A stretch of DNA of 64,000 bases from Acidobacteriaceae bacterium (GTDB taxonomy: Bacteria; Acidobacteriota; Terriglobia; Terriglobales; Acidobacteriaceae), in NCBI GenBank assembly GCA_003165075.1, contig PLSM01000108.1, positions 1-64,000 on the forward strand, written 5' to 3'. The notes under the pieces are model-generated. The model saw only the letters and a list, made by a program, of their open reading frames with translations. It had not been told where the DNA came from and did no database searches. The translations under genes and the position numbers were made by a program. Shown here piece after piece: positions 1-8,578 of the stretch (positions are counted from its first letter, which is position 1; each line of letters opens with the position of its first letter).

Positions 1-313
1 GCGCGCCTCCTCCGACCCGACAGTTCCGTAAGGGACGAAGGCCTGAACGATGAGAAGGAGTAGTAGGAAAGCGTTTCTCCTGCTGGTCATGCGCCAGCCA
101 ATCAGCCTTCGGGTTGAGATTGAGCGAGTTGGGAGCGGGTGAAGCCTGCAATGGAACTCGACGAACGGAGAAACCGCCATCGGCGGTGCGTTCTTTGAAC
201 CTCCGGCCTCTGTGCTGTGCGACAGGGGATCAACTCATCGAACCGCCGGATGCGGACCCGCTTGTCCGGTGGTGTGGGAGGGGAGAGCAGGTGACTGCTC
301 CCCCTATTCCGAT
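1..313 (+). mobile_element. 3' end of a group II intron (domains V and VI); 5' part lies outside the window
   Basis: 34-nt D5-like hairpin at 240-273 (gaaccgccggatgcggacccgcttgtccggtggt), then D6-like hairpin 280-304 (GGGG(A)GAGCAG-GTGA-CTGCTCCCCC), bulged A306, and a plausible 3' end ...TATTCCGAT at 313. Confidence 0.62.
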
Positions 314-547
314 TTGCGACGTTGCGGGGTGTGCTGACCTGCAGGTGCCGGTGTGACGGCAAGCGTTACCTATTACATCGGGAGGTGGCGGAGAGCCCGT
401 CTTATGGTGATTTTGCCTTGTTATGGTTTTTGGGTGGATTTGAGGGTATTAGAAGGAATTCAGGCGACACATACAACTATAGTGAAGCATGGCAAGTGTC
501 TTATTATCTTATACCTGCCTTTAGATTCAATTGGATATGGAAAGTTC

Positions 548-637
548 TGGCGGAGAGGGGGGGATTCGAACTCCCGGAGCCCTTACAGGCTCACTCGCTT
601 TCGAGGCGAGCGCAATCGACCACTCTGCCACCTCTCC
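548..637 (-). tRNA. tRNA-Ser (anticodon CGA)
   Basis: Minus strand GGAGAGGTGGCAGAGTGG...CTCGAAA...GTTCGAATCCCCCCCTCTCCGCCA: acceptor stem, long variable arm, T-loop GTTCGAATC, anticodon loop CTCGAAA and encoded CCA. Confidence 0.93.
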
Positions 638-929
638 GCGTCGTTGCACTTAACGATAATACGACATCACTGCGTCTGCCGCATGGCGTTATGGAAAAGC
701 ATGCCATGTGAGTACCGCATTTGCACCCGGATAGTGCTATGCCCGGGTTAGCCGGACGCAGCGGCGCCCGGAACACCTTAGGATGTCCACCGCGGCGGCG
801 GTGGAACGCGGACTCTGCTCGTTACGAGGCCTGCCGGGGATTGTCGCAACAATTAGCGAGGGAGCTTGACAGGGAAGATTCTCGACGATACAACTATGAC
901 TACCAGTCAGATATGGTGTACGGTCGTAT

Positions 930-1616
930 ATGAGGGATAGTCATATGCCGCACTCAGATGTTCTTGTGGAGGCGCTTGCAGCGGGAGGCTTGCCTTCACT
1001 GCAGGGGATGGGGCGCCGCGAGCGCCGCGCCGCTGAAACCCGTCTGCGCCTGTTTCGGTCCGCACTCCACCTTTTTGCGGAGCGCGGGTTTTCCAACGTC
1101 ACGGTGGAGGACATTACAGAAGCAGCAGACGTAGGCAAGGGAACGTTCTTTAATTACTTCGAAAGCAAGGATCATGTTTTGGGCGTGATGCCCGAGCTAC
1201 AGCTTGCCAAGGTGCGAGAGGCAGATCGGCTGGCGTCGGCGGGCAAGCAGTCCATTCATGCAATATTGCACCGGCTGGCTTTGCAGCTTGCAGAGGAACC
1301 CGGACGCAGTCCCGACCTTGCCCGCGCGTTGGTTTCCTCATTCCTCACCAGCGAGATCGTGCGGAGCCTGGTCGAACGCCTGATGTCGGGAGGGCGGGCG
1401 ATCATAGCGGGAATCATTGCGGAAGGGCAGAAGCGCGGCGAGATTGACCGAGGTCTGAAAGAAGACAGCGCCGCTCTCCAATTGCAGCAAGTCATCCTGG
1501 GAACTGTTCTGCTGTGGTCCCTGCACGGCGAGCGGCCACTGGCGGAGTGGATAGAAGACAGCTTTCAGCTTTTCTGGCGCGGCATTGGTGGCAAGGGCCG
1601 GGAGCGTAAATCATGA
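930..1616 (+). CDS. TetR/AcrR family transcriptional regulator (true start may be 945)
   Basis: N-terminal HTH RLRLFRSALHLFAERGFSNVTVEDITEAADVGKGTFFNYFESKDHVL; heads the efflux operon. Confidence 0.9.
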   Translation: MRDSHMPHSDVLVEALAAGGLPSLQGMGRRERRAAETRLRLFRSALHLFAERGFSNVTVEDITEAADVGKGTFFNYFESKDHVLGVMPELQLAKVREADRLASAGKQSIHAILHRLALQLAEEPGRSPDLARALVSSFLTSEIVRSLVERLMSGGRAIIAGIIAEGQKRGEIDRGLKEDSAALQLQQVILGTVLLWSLHGERPLAEWIEDSFQLFWRGIGGKGRERKS

Positions 1617-2965
1617 AATGCAGAATGCGCATTGGCGCCGCAGTGGTGTGGACTGGCGGGACACTGGGTGCGATAGCTTGCTTGCATGTTGCGGCGCAGC
1701 AGCCGGCGCCTTATCGGCTCACGCTGCAGGATGCAATTCAGACGGCGTTGAAGGCCAACTTGAATGTGCTGGCTGCAAGCGCGCAGGTTGAGGGAGACGA
1801 GGGTACGCGCTTGCGCCGTCTCTCGGCTGCATTCCTGCCGCGCGTGAACGGCCAGGCCTACGCCAACGTGCAGAATCGCGACCTGCGGGCCTTTGGAATT
1901 TCGTTTCCGGGTCTGCCGGAGGTGGTGGGGCCATTTTCAAACTACGACTTCCGCGCCTATGCGCAGCAAAATGTGGTCGATCTGCAAAGTTATCGCGAGC
2001 TGAGGGCCAGCGAGCGAGCCCTGGATGCGGGCAAGTTGGACTATCAGGATGCGCGCGACCTGGTCGTTCGATCGATTGCCGCACTTTATCTCAATGCCGA
2101 GTCAGCGGCGGCGCGCGCAGACGCTGCACAGTCTCGAGTCACGGACTCCACAACCCTGAATAAGCTGGCTAACGACAAACACGATGCCGGAACCGCGACC
2201 GGCGTGGACGTTCTTCGTGCGGAAGTGCAGTTGGCCAACGACAAGCAGGCGTTGCTTGTGGCGCAGAACCAGTACAAACAAACGCTGCTGGTGCTGGCGC
2301 GGAATCTGGGTATGAGTCCTGGAACGCCTCTGGAGATTGCCGAGACGCTGCAGTTCCGCGCGTTGCCGACGGAGCAGACCGATGTTCTGTTGCCAGCGGC
2401 CCTGCTGGCGCGCAGCGACTATCTTTCTCTTGCCAGCCAGCGCCGGCAACTGGTGGAGCAGCAGCGTGCCAGCCGTGCGCGATTCTATCCGAAGGTGAGT
2501 ATCAACGGGAACTACGGAGGGATCGGGCGAAGCATTGGCGGAGTGCAGGGAACGGGACTGCTTCAAGGGCAGATCGATTTCACACTCTTCGATCGTGACC
2601 GCCAGGGCGAGGCAGATGAACTGGCTGCCCGCATCAAGGGCATCGACGATCGCATTGCAGACATGCGGCGCGGTGTTGAAGAGGATGTGCGAGAAGCGGT
2701 GTTGAATCTGGAGTCAGCCGCCGAACAGGTGTCGGTGGCCAAAGATGGGCAGCAATTGGCGCAGCGTGAACTGGAGCTTGCGCAGGACCGCTTTGCGCAG
2801 GGAACCGCCAACAACGTGGAAGTGGTGACGGCCCAGGACGAACTTGCGCGTGCGCAGGAGAACTACATCCTGGCCGTTTCCAGTCACGTAGACGCCAAGT
2901 TTGCGCTTGCCCGCGCCATGGGCGATACCGAAAAGAACATTGCGAAGTTTGTTGGTGAGCCATAG
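1613..2965 (+). CDS. TolC-family outer membrane efflux protein
   Basis: LTLQDAIQTALKANLNVLAA and C-terminal ...ELELAQDRFAQGTANNVEVVTAQDELARAQENYI; overlaps the TetR gene stop. Confidence 0.88.
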   Translation: MKCRMRIGAAVVWTGGTLGAIACLHVAAQQPAPYRLTLQDAIQTALKANLNVLAASAQVEGDEGTRLRRLSAAFLPRVNGQAYANVQNRDLRAFGISFPGLPEVVGPFSNYDFRAYAQQNVVDLQSYRELRASERALDAGKLDYQDARDLVVRSIAALYLNAESAAARADAAQSRVTDSTTLNKLANDKHDAGTATGVDVLRAEVQLANDKQALLVAQNQYKQTLLVLARNLGMSPGTPLEIAETLQFRALPTEQTDVLLPAALLARSDYLSLASQRRQLVEQQRASRARFYPKVSINGNYGGIGRSIGGVQGTGLLQGQIDFTLFDRDRQGEADELAARIKGIDDRIADMRRGVEEDVREAVLNLESAAEQVSVAKDGQQLAQRELELAQDRFAQGTANNVEVVTAQDELARAQENYILAVSSHVDAKFALARAMGDTEKNIAKFVGEP

Positions 2966-3004
2966 GCGAACGAGGCGGAGGGCGATTGAGCAGAAACTCC
3001 GCCC

Positions 3005-4057
3005 ATGAGGTTGGACGTTATGAAGCGAGTGATACCGGTTTTGATTCTGCTGGCTGCAGTGATTGCGGCGGGCGTGTACTTCTATCCGCGGCTGACGCGC
3101 AAACCGGCGGACGCGAATCAGCTCACGCTCTCCGGCAACATTGAGGCACACGAAAGCCTGGTGAGTTTCAAGGTGCAGGGGCGCCTTGTCGATTTGCCCG
3201 TCGAGGAGGGCCAGCAGGTGGCACAGGGCGATTTGCTGGCGCGGCTTGAAGATGCCGACTACCGCCAGAAAGTGCGCATCGATGAAGCTACCGTGCGGGT
3301 ACGTGAGTCGAATCTCGCGCTGCAACTGGCCGGTACGCGTGGGCAGGAGATCAGGGCGTCGCAGCAAACAACACTGGATGTCGAAGCGGATCTGGAGCAG
3401 AAGAAGGTCGATGACGAACGTGCGCAGCGGCTTTTTGCCAAAGATGAGATCTCTGCGCAGGACCGCGATCTGGCGGCAACGGCGTTGAAGCGTGCCGAGG
3501 CCTCCTTCAAAGCCGCACAGCAGCGCACCAATGAGGCTGAAGAGGGCAGCCGCAAGGAAGACATTGCGATTGCCCGTGCCAATCTGAACGAAGCCAACGC
3601 CGGTCTGGGGTTGTCACGCGTAAATCTTGGTTACACTACCCTGCGCGCGCCGTCCTCCGGGGTGATCACCGTGCGCGAGGCGGAACTGGGAGAAGTGGTT
3701 TCGCCCGGCACTCCGGTGATTACTCTCGCGGATCTCGATCATATATGGCTTCGTGCATATATCGCGGAGACCGACATGGGCAAGATTCACTGGGGCCAGC
3801 AGGTGAAGATCACCACGGATACTTACCCCGGCAAGCAATACTCGGGCCGCATTTCGTTCATTTCTTCAACGGCCGAGTTCACTCCGAAAAGCGTGCAGAC
3901 TTATCAGGAGAGAGTCACGCTCGTCTACCGCATCAAGATCGATATTGACAATCCGAGCCACGAGCTCAAGCCCGGCATGCCGGCCGATGCGCATATCGAT
4001 CTGGCCCCAGCATCGCAAGGCGCTCAGCCAGCCGCAGAAAAGCCAGGTAAGCAATGA
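3005..4057 (+). CDS. HlyD-family membrane fusion protein (YbhG-like)
   Basis: N-terminal TM, GNIEAHESLVSFKVQGRLVDLPVEEGQQVAQGDLLARLEDADY, coiled coil, LGYTTLRAPSSGVITVREAELGEVVSPGTPVITLADL. Confidence 0.9.
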   Translation: MRLDVMKRVIPVLILLAAVIAAGVYFYPRLTRKPADANQLTLSGNIEAHESLVSFKVQGRLVDLPVEEGQQVAQGDLLARLEDADYRQKVRIDEATVRVRESNLALQLAGTRGQEIRASQQTTLDVEADLEQKKVDDERAQRLFAKDEISAQDRDLAATALKRAEASFKAAQQRTNEAEEGSRKEDIAIARANLNEANAGLGLSRVNLGYTTLRAPSSGVITVREAELGEVVSPGTPVITLADLDHIWLRAYIAETDMGKIHWGQQVKITTDTYPGKQYSGRISFISSTAEFTPKSVQTYQERVTLVYRIKIDIDNPSHELKPGMPADAHIDLAPASQGAQPAAEKPGKQ

Positions 4058-5001
4058 CCGAGCCGCCACAATCTGCAATTGTGGCCGAGGGGCTTCAAAA
4101 GAGCTTTCCGGGTGTACGTGCCGTGAATGCCTTGAGCTTTGATGTGCGTGCCGGAGAAATCTTCGGCCTGGTCGGTCCGGATGGAGCAGGGAAGACTACG
4201 ACGCTGCGCATGCTGGCGGGGATCATGCCTCCGGATGCGGGAACGGCTTCGATTGCGGGCATCGACGTGGTGCACGATCCTGAGAGCGCCAAGCATGCCC
4301 TCAGCTATATGCCGCAACGGTTCGGGCTGTACGAGGATCTGACGGTTGACGAGAACATTCGCTTCTATGCCGATCTGTTCGGAGTGAAGAGAACGGATCG
4401 CGAAAGCCGTTCAGATCAGTTGTTGCAAGCTGCAGGAATGAGCGAATTCCGCAAGCGCTTTGCGGGCAAGCTCTCGGGAGGCATGAAGCAGAAGCTCGGT
4501 TTGGTGTGTGCCCTGATTCATCATCCAAAGGTGATTCTGCTGGACGAGCCGACCACCGGCGTCGATCCCGTGTCGCGGCGCGATTTCTGGAGGATTCTTT
4601 ATGAACTGCTGGCCGAAGGCGTTGCAATCCTGACTTCCACTGCATATCTTGACGAGGCGGAACGCTGCAACCGCGTTGCGTTGCTGCACCAGGGGAAGCT
4701 GCTGTTCTGTGATACGCCTGCGAACCTGAAGGCAGGTATGCGCAAGGGGGTACTGTCCATTACTTCGCAGGACCCGCGAACTCTGCGCAGCCAACTGGAA
4801 CATGCGCAGGGTATCTCCAGTCTGGTGCTGACCGGCGATGGTTTGCACGTTGTGGTAGACGATGCGGCGCGGCGCATTCCCGAGTTTGAGGCTCTGCTCA
4901 AACACGCACAGGTTCCCTTCGACGCCATCCAACAAGTTGCGCCTTCCATTGAGGATCTCTTTGTCGATGCCGTGGGCAACGGAGGTGCAATTCGTGCCTG
5001 A
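4054..5001 (+). CDS. ABC transporter ATP-binding protein (first NBD, YbhF N-half-like)
   Basis: Walker A GPDGAGKTT, signature LSGGMKQ, Walker B VILLDEPTTGVD; 4-nt overlap with upstream CDS. Confidence 0.93.
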   Translation: MTEPPQSAIVAEGLQKSFPGVRAVNALSFDVRAGEIFGLVGPDGAGKTTTLRMLAGIMPPDAGTASIAGIDVVHDPESAKHALSYMPQRFGLYEDLTVDENIRFYADLFGVKRTDRESRSDQLLQAAGMSEFRKRFAGKLSGGMKQKLGLVCALIHHPKVILLDEPTTGVDPVSRRDFWRILYELLAEGVAILTSTAYLDEAERCNRVALLHQGKLLFCDTPANLKAGMRKGVLSITSQDPRTLRSQLEHAQGISSLVLTGDGLHVVVDDAARRIPEFEALLKHAQVPFDAIQQVAPSIEDLFVDAVGNGGAIRA

Positions 5002-5950
5002 GCCCGCGAACTCGGTGGTGGTGGAGAACCTAGTAAAGAGGTTCGGCAAGTTTGTGGCTGTCGATCGCGTCTCCCTTGCGATTCCGCCTGGCGAGGTGTT
5101 TGGTTTCCTGGGGCCGAACGGGGCGGGGAAGTCGACCACGATTCGCATGCTCTGCGGGCTGTTGAGACCGACCTCGGGCAGTGCACAGGTGGCCGGCTAC
5201 GATGTGGCTCGCAAGCCCGAGGCCGTGCGCCAGAACATCGGCTACATGTCGCAGAAGTTCTCTCTCTATAACGATCTGACAGTGATAGAAAACATCAGGT
5301 TGTTTGCGGGTCTTTACAGCGTGCCGTCAAGCAAGTTGAAGGAGCGGATCGACTGGACGTTGGAAATGGCGAACCTGCGGGGCCAGGAAAGCCTGTTGAC
5401 GGGCACCCTTCCCGGTGGATGGAAGCAGCGCCTGGCGCTGGGTTGCGCGGTGCTGCACAAGCCCCCCGTCATCTTCCTGGATGAGCCGACTTCTGGTGTC
5501 GATCCGATTTCGCGGCGCCGCTTTTGGGAATTGATTCACCAGATGGCGGAAGATGGCGTGACCGTGTTTGTGACCACGCACTACATGGAGGAGGCCGAAT
5601 ACTGCAACCGGCTTGCACTCATCTTTCGAGGAAAAATTGTGGCCCTGGGCACACCGGCGGAGTTGAAGCGGGGCTCGATGAAAGGGGAGTTGCTACTGGT
5701 GGAATGTACGCCCCTGGGCAACGCAGTCGAAGTCCTGCAATCTGCACCGGGCGTGATGGATGCGGCAGTCTTCGGCAACGCGCTGCACCTCGTGGTACGC
5801 GATGCGGATGCAGCGATACCGCAACTCCAGACATTCCTCAAGACTCGAGGCATCGCGGTGCAACGCATGGAGCGCATTCGACCCAGCCTCGAAGACGTCT
5901 TTGTTTCCCTCACCACGGAGCACAGCACGCCAGAGGAGGGCGCGCGATGA
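4970..5950 (+). CDS. ABC transporter ATP-binding protein (second NBD, YbhF C-half-like); start 4970 or GTG 4994
   Basis: Walker A GPNGAGKST, signature-like LPGGWKQ, Walker B VIFLDEPTSGVD, H-loop TTHYMEEAE. Confidence 0.92.
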   Translation, partial: PWATEVQFVPEPANSVVVENLVKRFGKFVAVDRVSLAIPPGEVFGFLGPNGAGKSTTIRMLCGLLRPTSGSAQVAGYDVARKPEAVRQNIGYMSQKFSLYNDLTVIENIRLFAGLYSVPSSKLKERIDWTLEMANLRGQESLLTGTLPGGWKQRLALGCAVLHKPPVIFLDEPTSGVDPISRRRFWELIHQMAEDGVTVFVTTHYMEEAEYCNRLALIFRGKIVALGTPAELKRGSMKGELLLVECTPLGNAVEVLQSAPGVMDAAVFGNALHLVVRDADAAIPQLQTFLKTRGIAVQRMERIRPSLEDVFVSLTTEHSTPEEGAR

Positions 5951-7080
5951 GCCTGAGACGCATGCTGGTGATGGCCAGGAAAGAAGTTCTGCAGATTATT
6001 CGCGACTCGCGGAGCCTGATGATTGTCATCGTGATGCCCGTAGTCCTGGTGCTGCTGTTCGGCTACGGCGTGAATCTCGATCTGAAGGGGTTGCCGGTCT
6101 ATGTGTACGACCGCGATGGCAGCCAGCAGAGCCAGGATCTGCTGAAGCATTTTCAAGCCAGCAAGTACTTTCATGTTGTGAAGGTGGTGAACGATTACCG
6201 CCAGCTAACCATGGCTCTCGACGACGGCGATGCAAAGCTGGGGATCGTGGTTCCGTGGGACTTTGCGGAGAGGCTGCGCGAGGGTGGGCCGACCGAGGTA
6301 CAGGCGCTGGTGGATGCGACGGACGACAATACGGCGAACGTCCTGATGGGCTACGCGCAAGGCGTGATTCAAGGCTACTCGTCGCAGATACAGCTTGACT
6401 GGCTCAGCGAGCGTGGCATTTCGCTGCATCCCGCCGCAGTCAGCGTGCAGACACGTACCTGGTATAACGAAGACCTGGAAAGCAGCGCATTCATCATTCC
6501 CGGAGTGCTGGCGCTGGTGATGTCGGTCATCGGAGCTTTCCTGACCTCGCTCACCATTGCGCGCGAGTGGGAACGAGGAACCATGGAACAACTAATCTCC
6601 ACTCCGGTGAGTGCGGGGGAGATCATGCTCGGCAAACTGCTTCCCTATTTTGTGCTCGGCATGGTCGATACGGTGATCAGTGCGTTCATTGCAATCTACT
6701 GGTTTCGCGTGCCATTTCGTGGCTCGTATCTCACCCTGCTGGGCAGCTCCGCCATGTTCCTGGTGGTGGTATTGTCACTAGGCTTCTTCATCTCCGTGCT
6801 GGCAAAGAGCCAGTTTGCAGCCAGCCAGATTGCCCTGCTGGTTACTTTCCTTCCTGCATTTCTGCTTTCCGGATTTCTATTTGCGATTGAACAGATGCCT
6901 GTAGCGCTGCAAGTGATCACTCGCGTGATTCCGGCGCGCTACTACGTCGCAGTGTTGAAGAAGATTTTTCTAAAAGGTACGCCCACTTCAATGCTCTACG
7001 GCGACCTGATTCCGCTGGCTTTGTTCGCCCTGGTGCTGGCGGTGCTTGCCACACGCTCATTTCACAAGAGGCTCGCCTAG
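5947..7080 (+). CDS. ABC-2 type permease (YbhS-like)
   Basis: MLVMARKEVLQIIRDSRSLMIVIVMPVVLVLLFGYGVNLD...EWERGTMEQLISTPVSAGEIMLGKLLPY; multiple TM segments. Confidence 0.9.
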   Translation: MSLRRMLVMARKEVLQIIRDSRSLMIVIVMPVVLVLLFGYGVNLDLKGLPVYVYDRDGSQQSQDLLKHFQASKYFHVVKVVNDYRQLTMALDDGDAKLGIVVPWDFAERLREGGPTEVQALVDATDDNTANVLMGYAQGVIQGYSSQIQLDWLSERGISLHPAAVSVQTRTWYNEDLESSAFIIPGVLALVMSVIGAFLTSLTIAREWERGTMEQLISTPVSAGEIMLGKLLPYFVLGMVDTVISAFIAIYWFRVPFRGSYLTLLGSSAMFLVVVLSLGFFISVLAKSQFAASQIALLVTFLPAFLLSGFLFAIEQMPVALQVITRVIPARYYVAVLKKIFLKGTPTSMLYGDLIPLALFALVLAVLATRSFHKRLA

Positions 7081-7096
7081 AAGGGGAGGAGGACCG

Positions 7097-8230
7097 ATGC
7101 TGGCGCGCATGAAGCAGATGATAATCAAGGAATTCATTCAGGTCCTGCGCGACAAGCGGACGCGCTTTATTTTGATTGGCCCTCCTATCATTCAAATGCT
7201 GGTTTTCGGATACGCCGCTACCTATGAGATTCACCATGTTCCAACCGTAGTGCTCGATCTTGACCACAGCCAGGAAAGCAGGGAACTGGTCTCGCGTTTT
7301 ACTTCGAGCCCCTACTTCGATGTGCAGCGGCAGCTGACCAACTCCCGCCAGCTCGGTGATCTGATCGAGCAGGGAAAGGCGACGGTAGGGGTGGAGATTC
7401 ATGCTGGATTCGCACAACAACTTCGCAAGGGAGAGCCCGCTCCGCTGCAGGTGATTGTGGACGCCACCAACTCGAATACTGCGTTGATTGCCTCGGGATA
7501 TATTTCGCAGATCGCGGCTGGTTTTTCTCAGGAGTACCAGCAGGACAACATCTACCGGATCGCTCCGCAACTGATGGAGGTGATGCCGACAGTGGACCTG
7601 GCGCCGCGGCCCTGGTACAACCCGGACCTTCGCAGCCGTTGGTTCTTCATTCCAGGAATTGTCGGCAGCCTGACCCTGGTGCTGGTGATTACATTGACGG
7701 CCTTTGGCGTGGTGCGCGAGCGGGAGATTGGGACTCTGGAGCAGATTATGGTGACGCCTATCCGACCGGCGGAGTTCATTCTGAGCAAGACGCTGCCGTT
7801 CTTTCTTATCGGCCTGTTCGATGTTTCGCTGATCGGGTTGGTCGGCTCGTTATGGTTTCAGGTTCCGTTTCGCGGCCACCTTTCCGTGCTCTTTCTGGGC
7901 GCTGTGCTGTTTCTTTTGTGCATGCTCGGGGTGGGCCTGCTGATCTCCACCGTTTCTTCAACGCAACAGCAAGCGATGGTCACAGCGTTCTTCTTCATCA
8001 TGCCGGCGATCACTTTTTCTGGATTCGGATTTCCCATCAGCACCATGCCGCACTGGCTGCAGATGATGACCTACGCCGTTCCCTTGCGGTATTTCCTGGT
8101 CGTGCTCCGCGGCACCTATCTGAAAGGTGTGGGCATGAGTGTCCTTTGGCCGCAAATGGCGGCCATGGCCGGCCTGGGAGTGGGTCTGCTTGGACTTGCC
8201 ATTCTCCGCTTCCGCAAGTCGCTGGATTAG
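7097..8230 (+). CDS. ABC-2 type permease (YbhR-like)
   Basis: MLARMKQMIIKEFIQVLRDKRTRFILIGPPIIQMLVFGYAATYEI...REREIGTLEQIMVTPIRPAEFILSKTLPF. Confidence 0.9.
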   Translation: MLARMKQMIIKEFIQVLRDKRTRFILIGPPIIQMLVFGYAATYEIHHVPTVVLDLDHSQESRELVSRFTSSPYFDVQRQLTNSRQLGDLIEQGKATVGVEIHAGFAQQLRKGEPAPLQVIVDATNSNTALIASGYISQIAAGFSQEYQQDNIYRIAPQLMEVMPTVDLAPRPWYNPDLRSRWFFIPGIVGSLTLVLVITLTAFGVVREREIGTLEQIMVTPIRPAEFILSKTLPFFLIGLFDVSLIGLVGSLWFQVPFRGHLSVLFLGAVLFLLCMLGVGLLISTVSSTQQQAMVTAFFFIMPAITFSGFGFPISTMPHWLQMMTYAVPLRYFLVVLRGTYLKGVGMSVLWPQMAAMAGLGVGLLGLAILRFRKSLD

Positions 8231-8578
8231 TTCCGGGGCGGTTCGCAGTGGCCGGCCGCGAAAGCATTGACGCTGCCCAAGTCAGAGTACACGCCCTGCT
8301 TGCCATCTCATTCAATTAGAGTTAGAGATGGCGGCAGGATATCTTGCCCAGGCTTGCTTCGTGGAGCGATGGGGATTCAGCCGAGGGCGGCCCGGATGCT
8401 AGGGAATGACCCCACCACGGCACGGTGAGGTAGAGCGCACGTGGCCACTCAGGAGTGATACTTTACCTTTTGGTTCTATTCATACCAAAAGCATGAGCCG
8501 AACCGGCGAGGGCCGTACCCCGGGGAGTGCGGCATTGGTTGAAAAGTCGGCAGTGTTGTTTGGGGAGCCCGGGTTCTT

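Noticed and set aside
102-933. Several overlapping ORFs (102-362, 114-356, 322-711, 353-751, 591-776, 721-933)
   Set aside because: They overlap the intron D5/D6 and the tRNA, have no recognisable domains and occupy several frames; judged spurious.
8302-8332. GCCATCTC...GAGATGGC inverted repeat downstream of the efflux operon
   Set aside because: Only an 8-bp stem with a long loop and no T-run; too weak to call a terminator.
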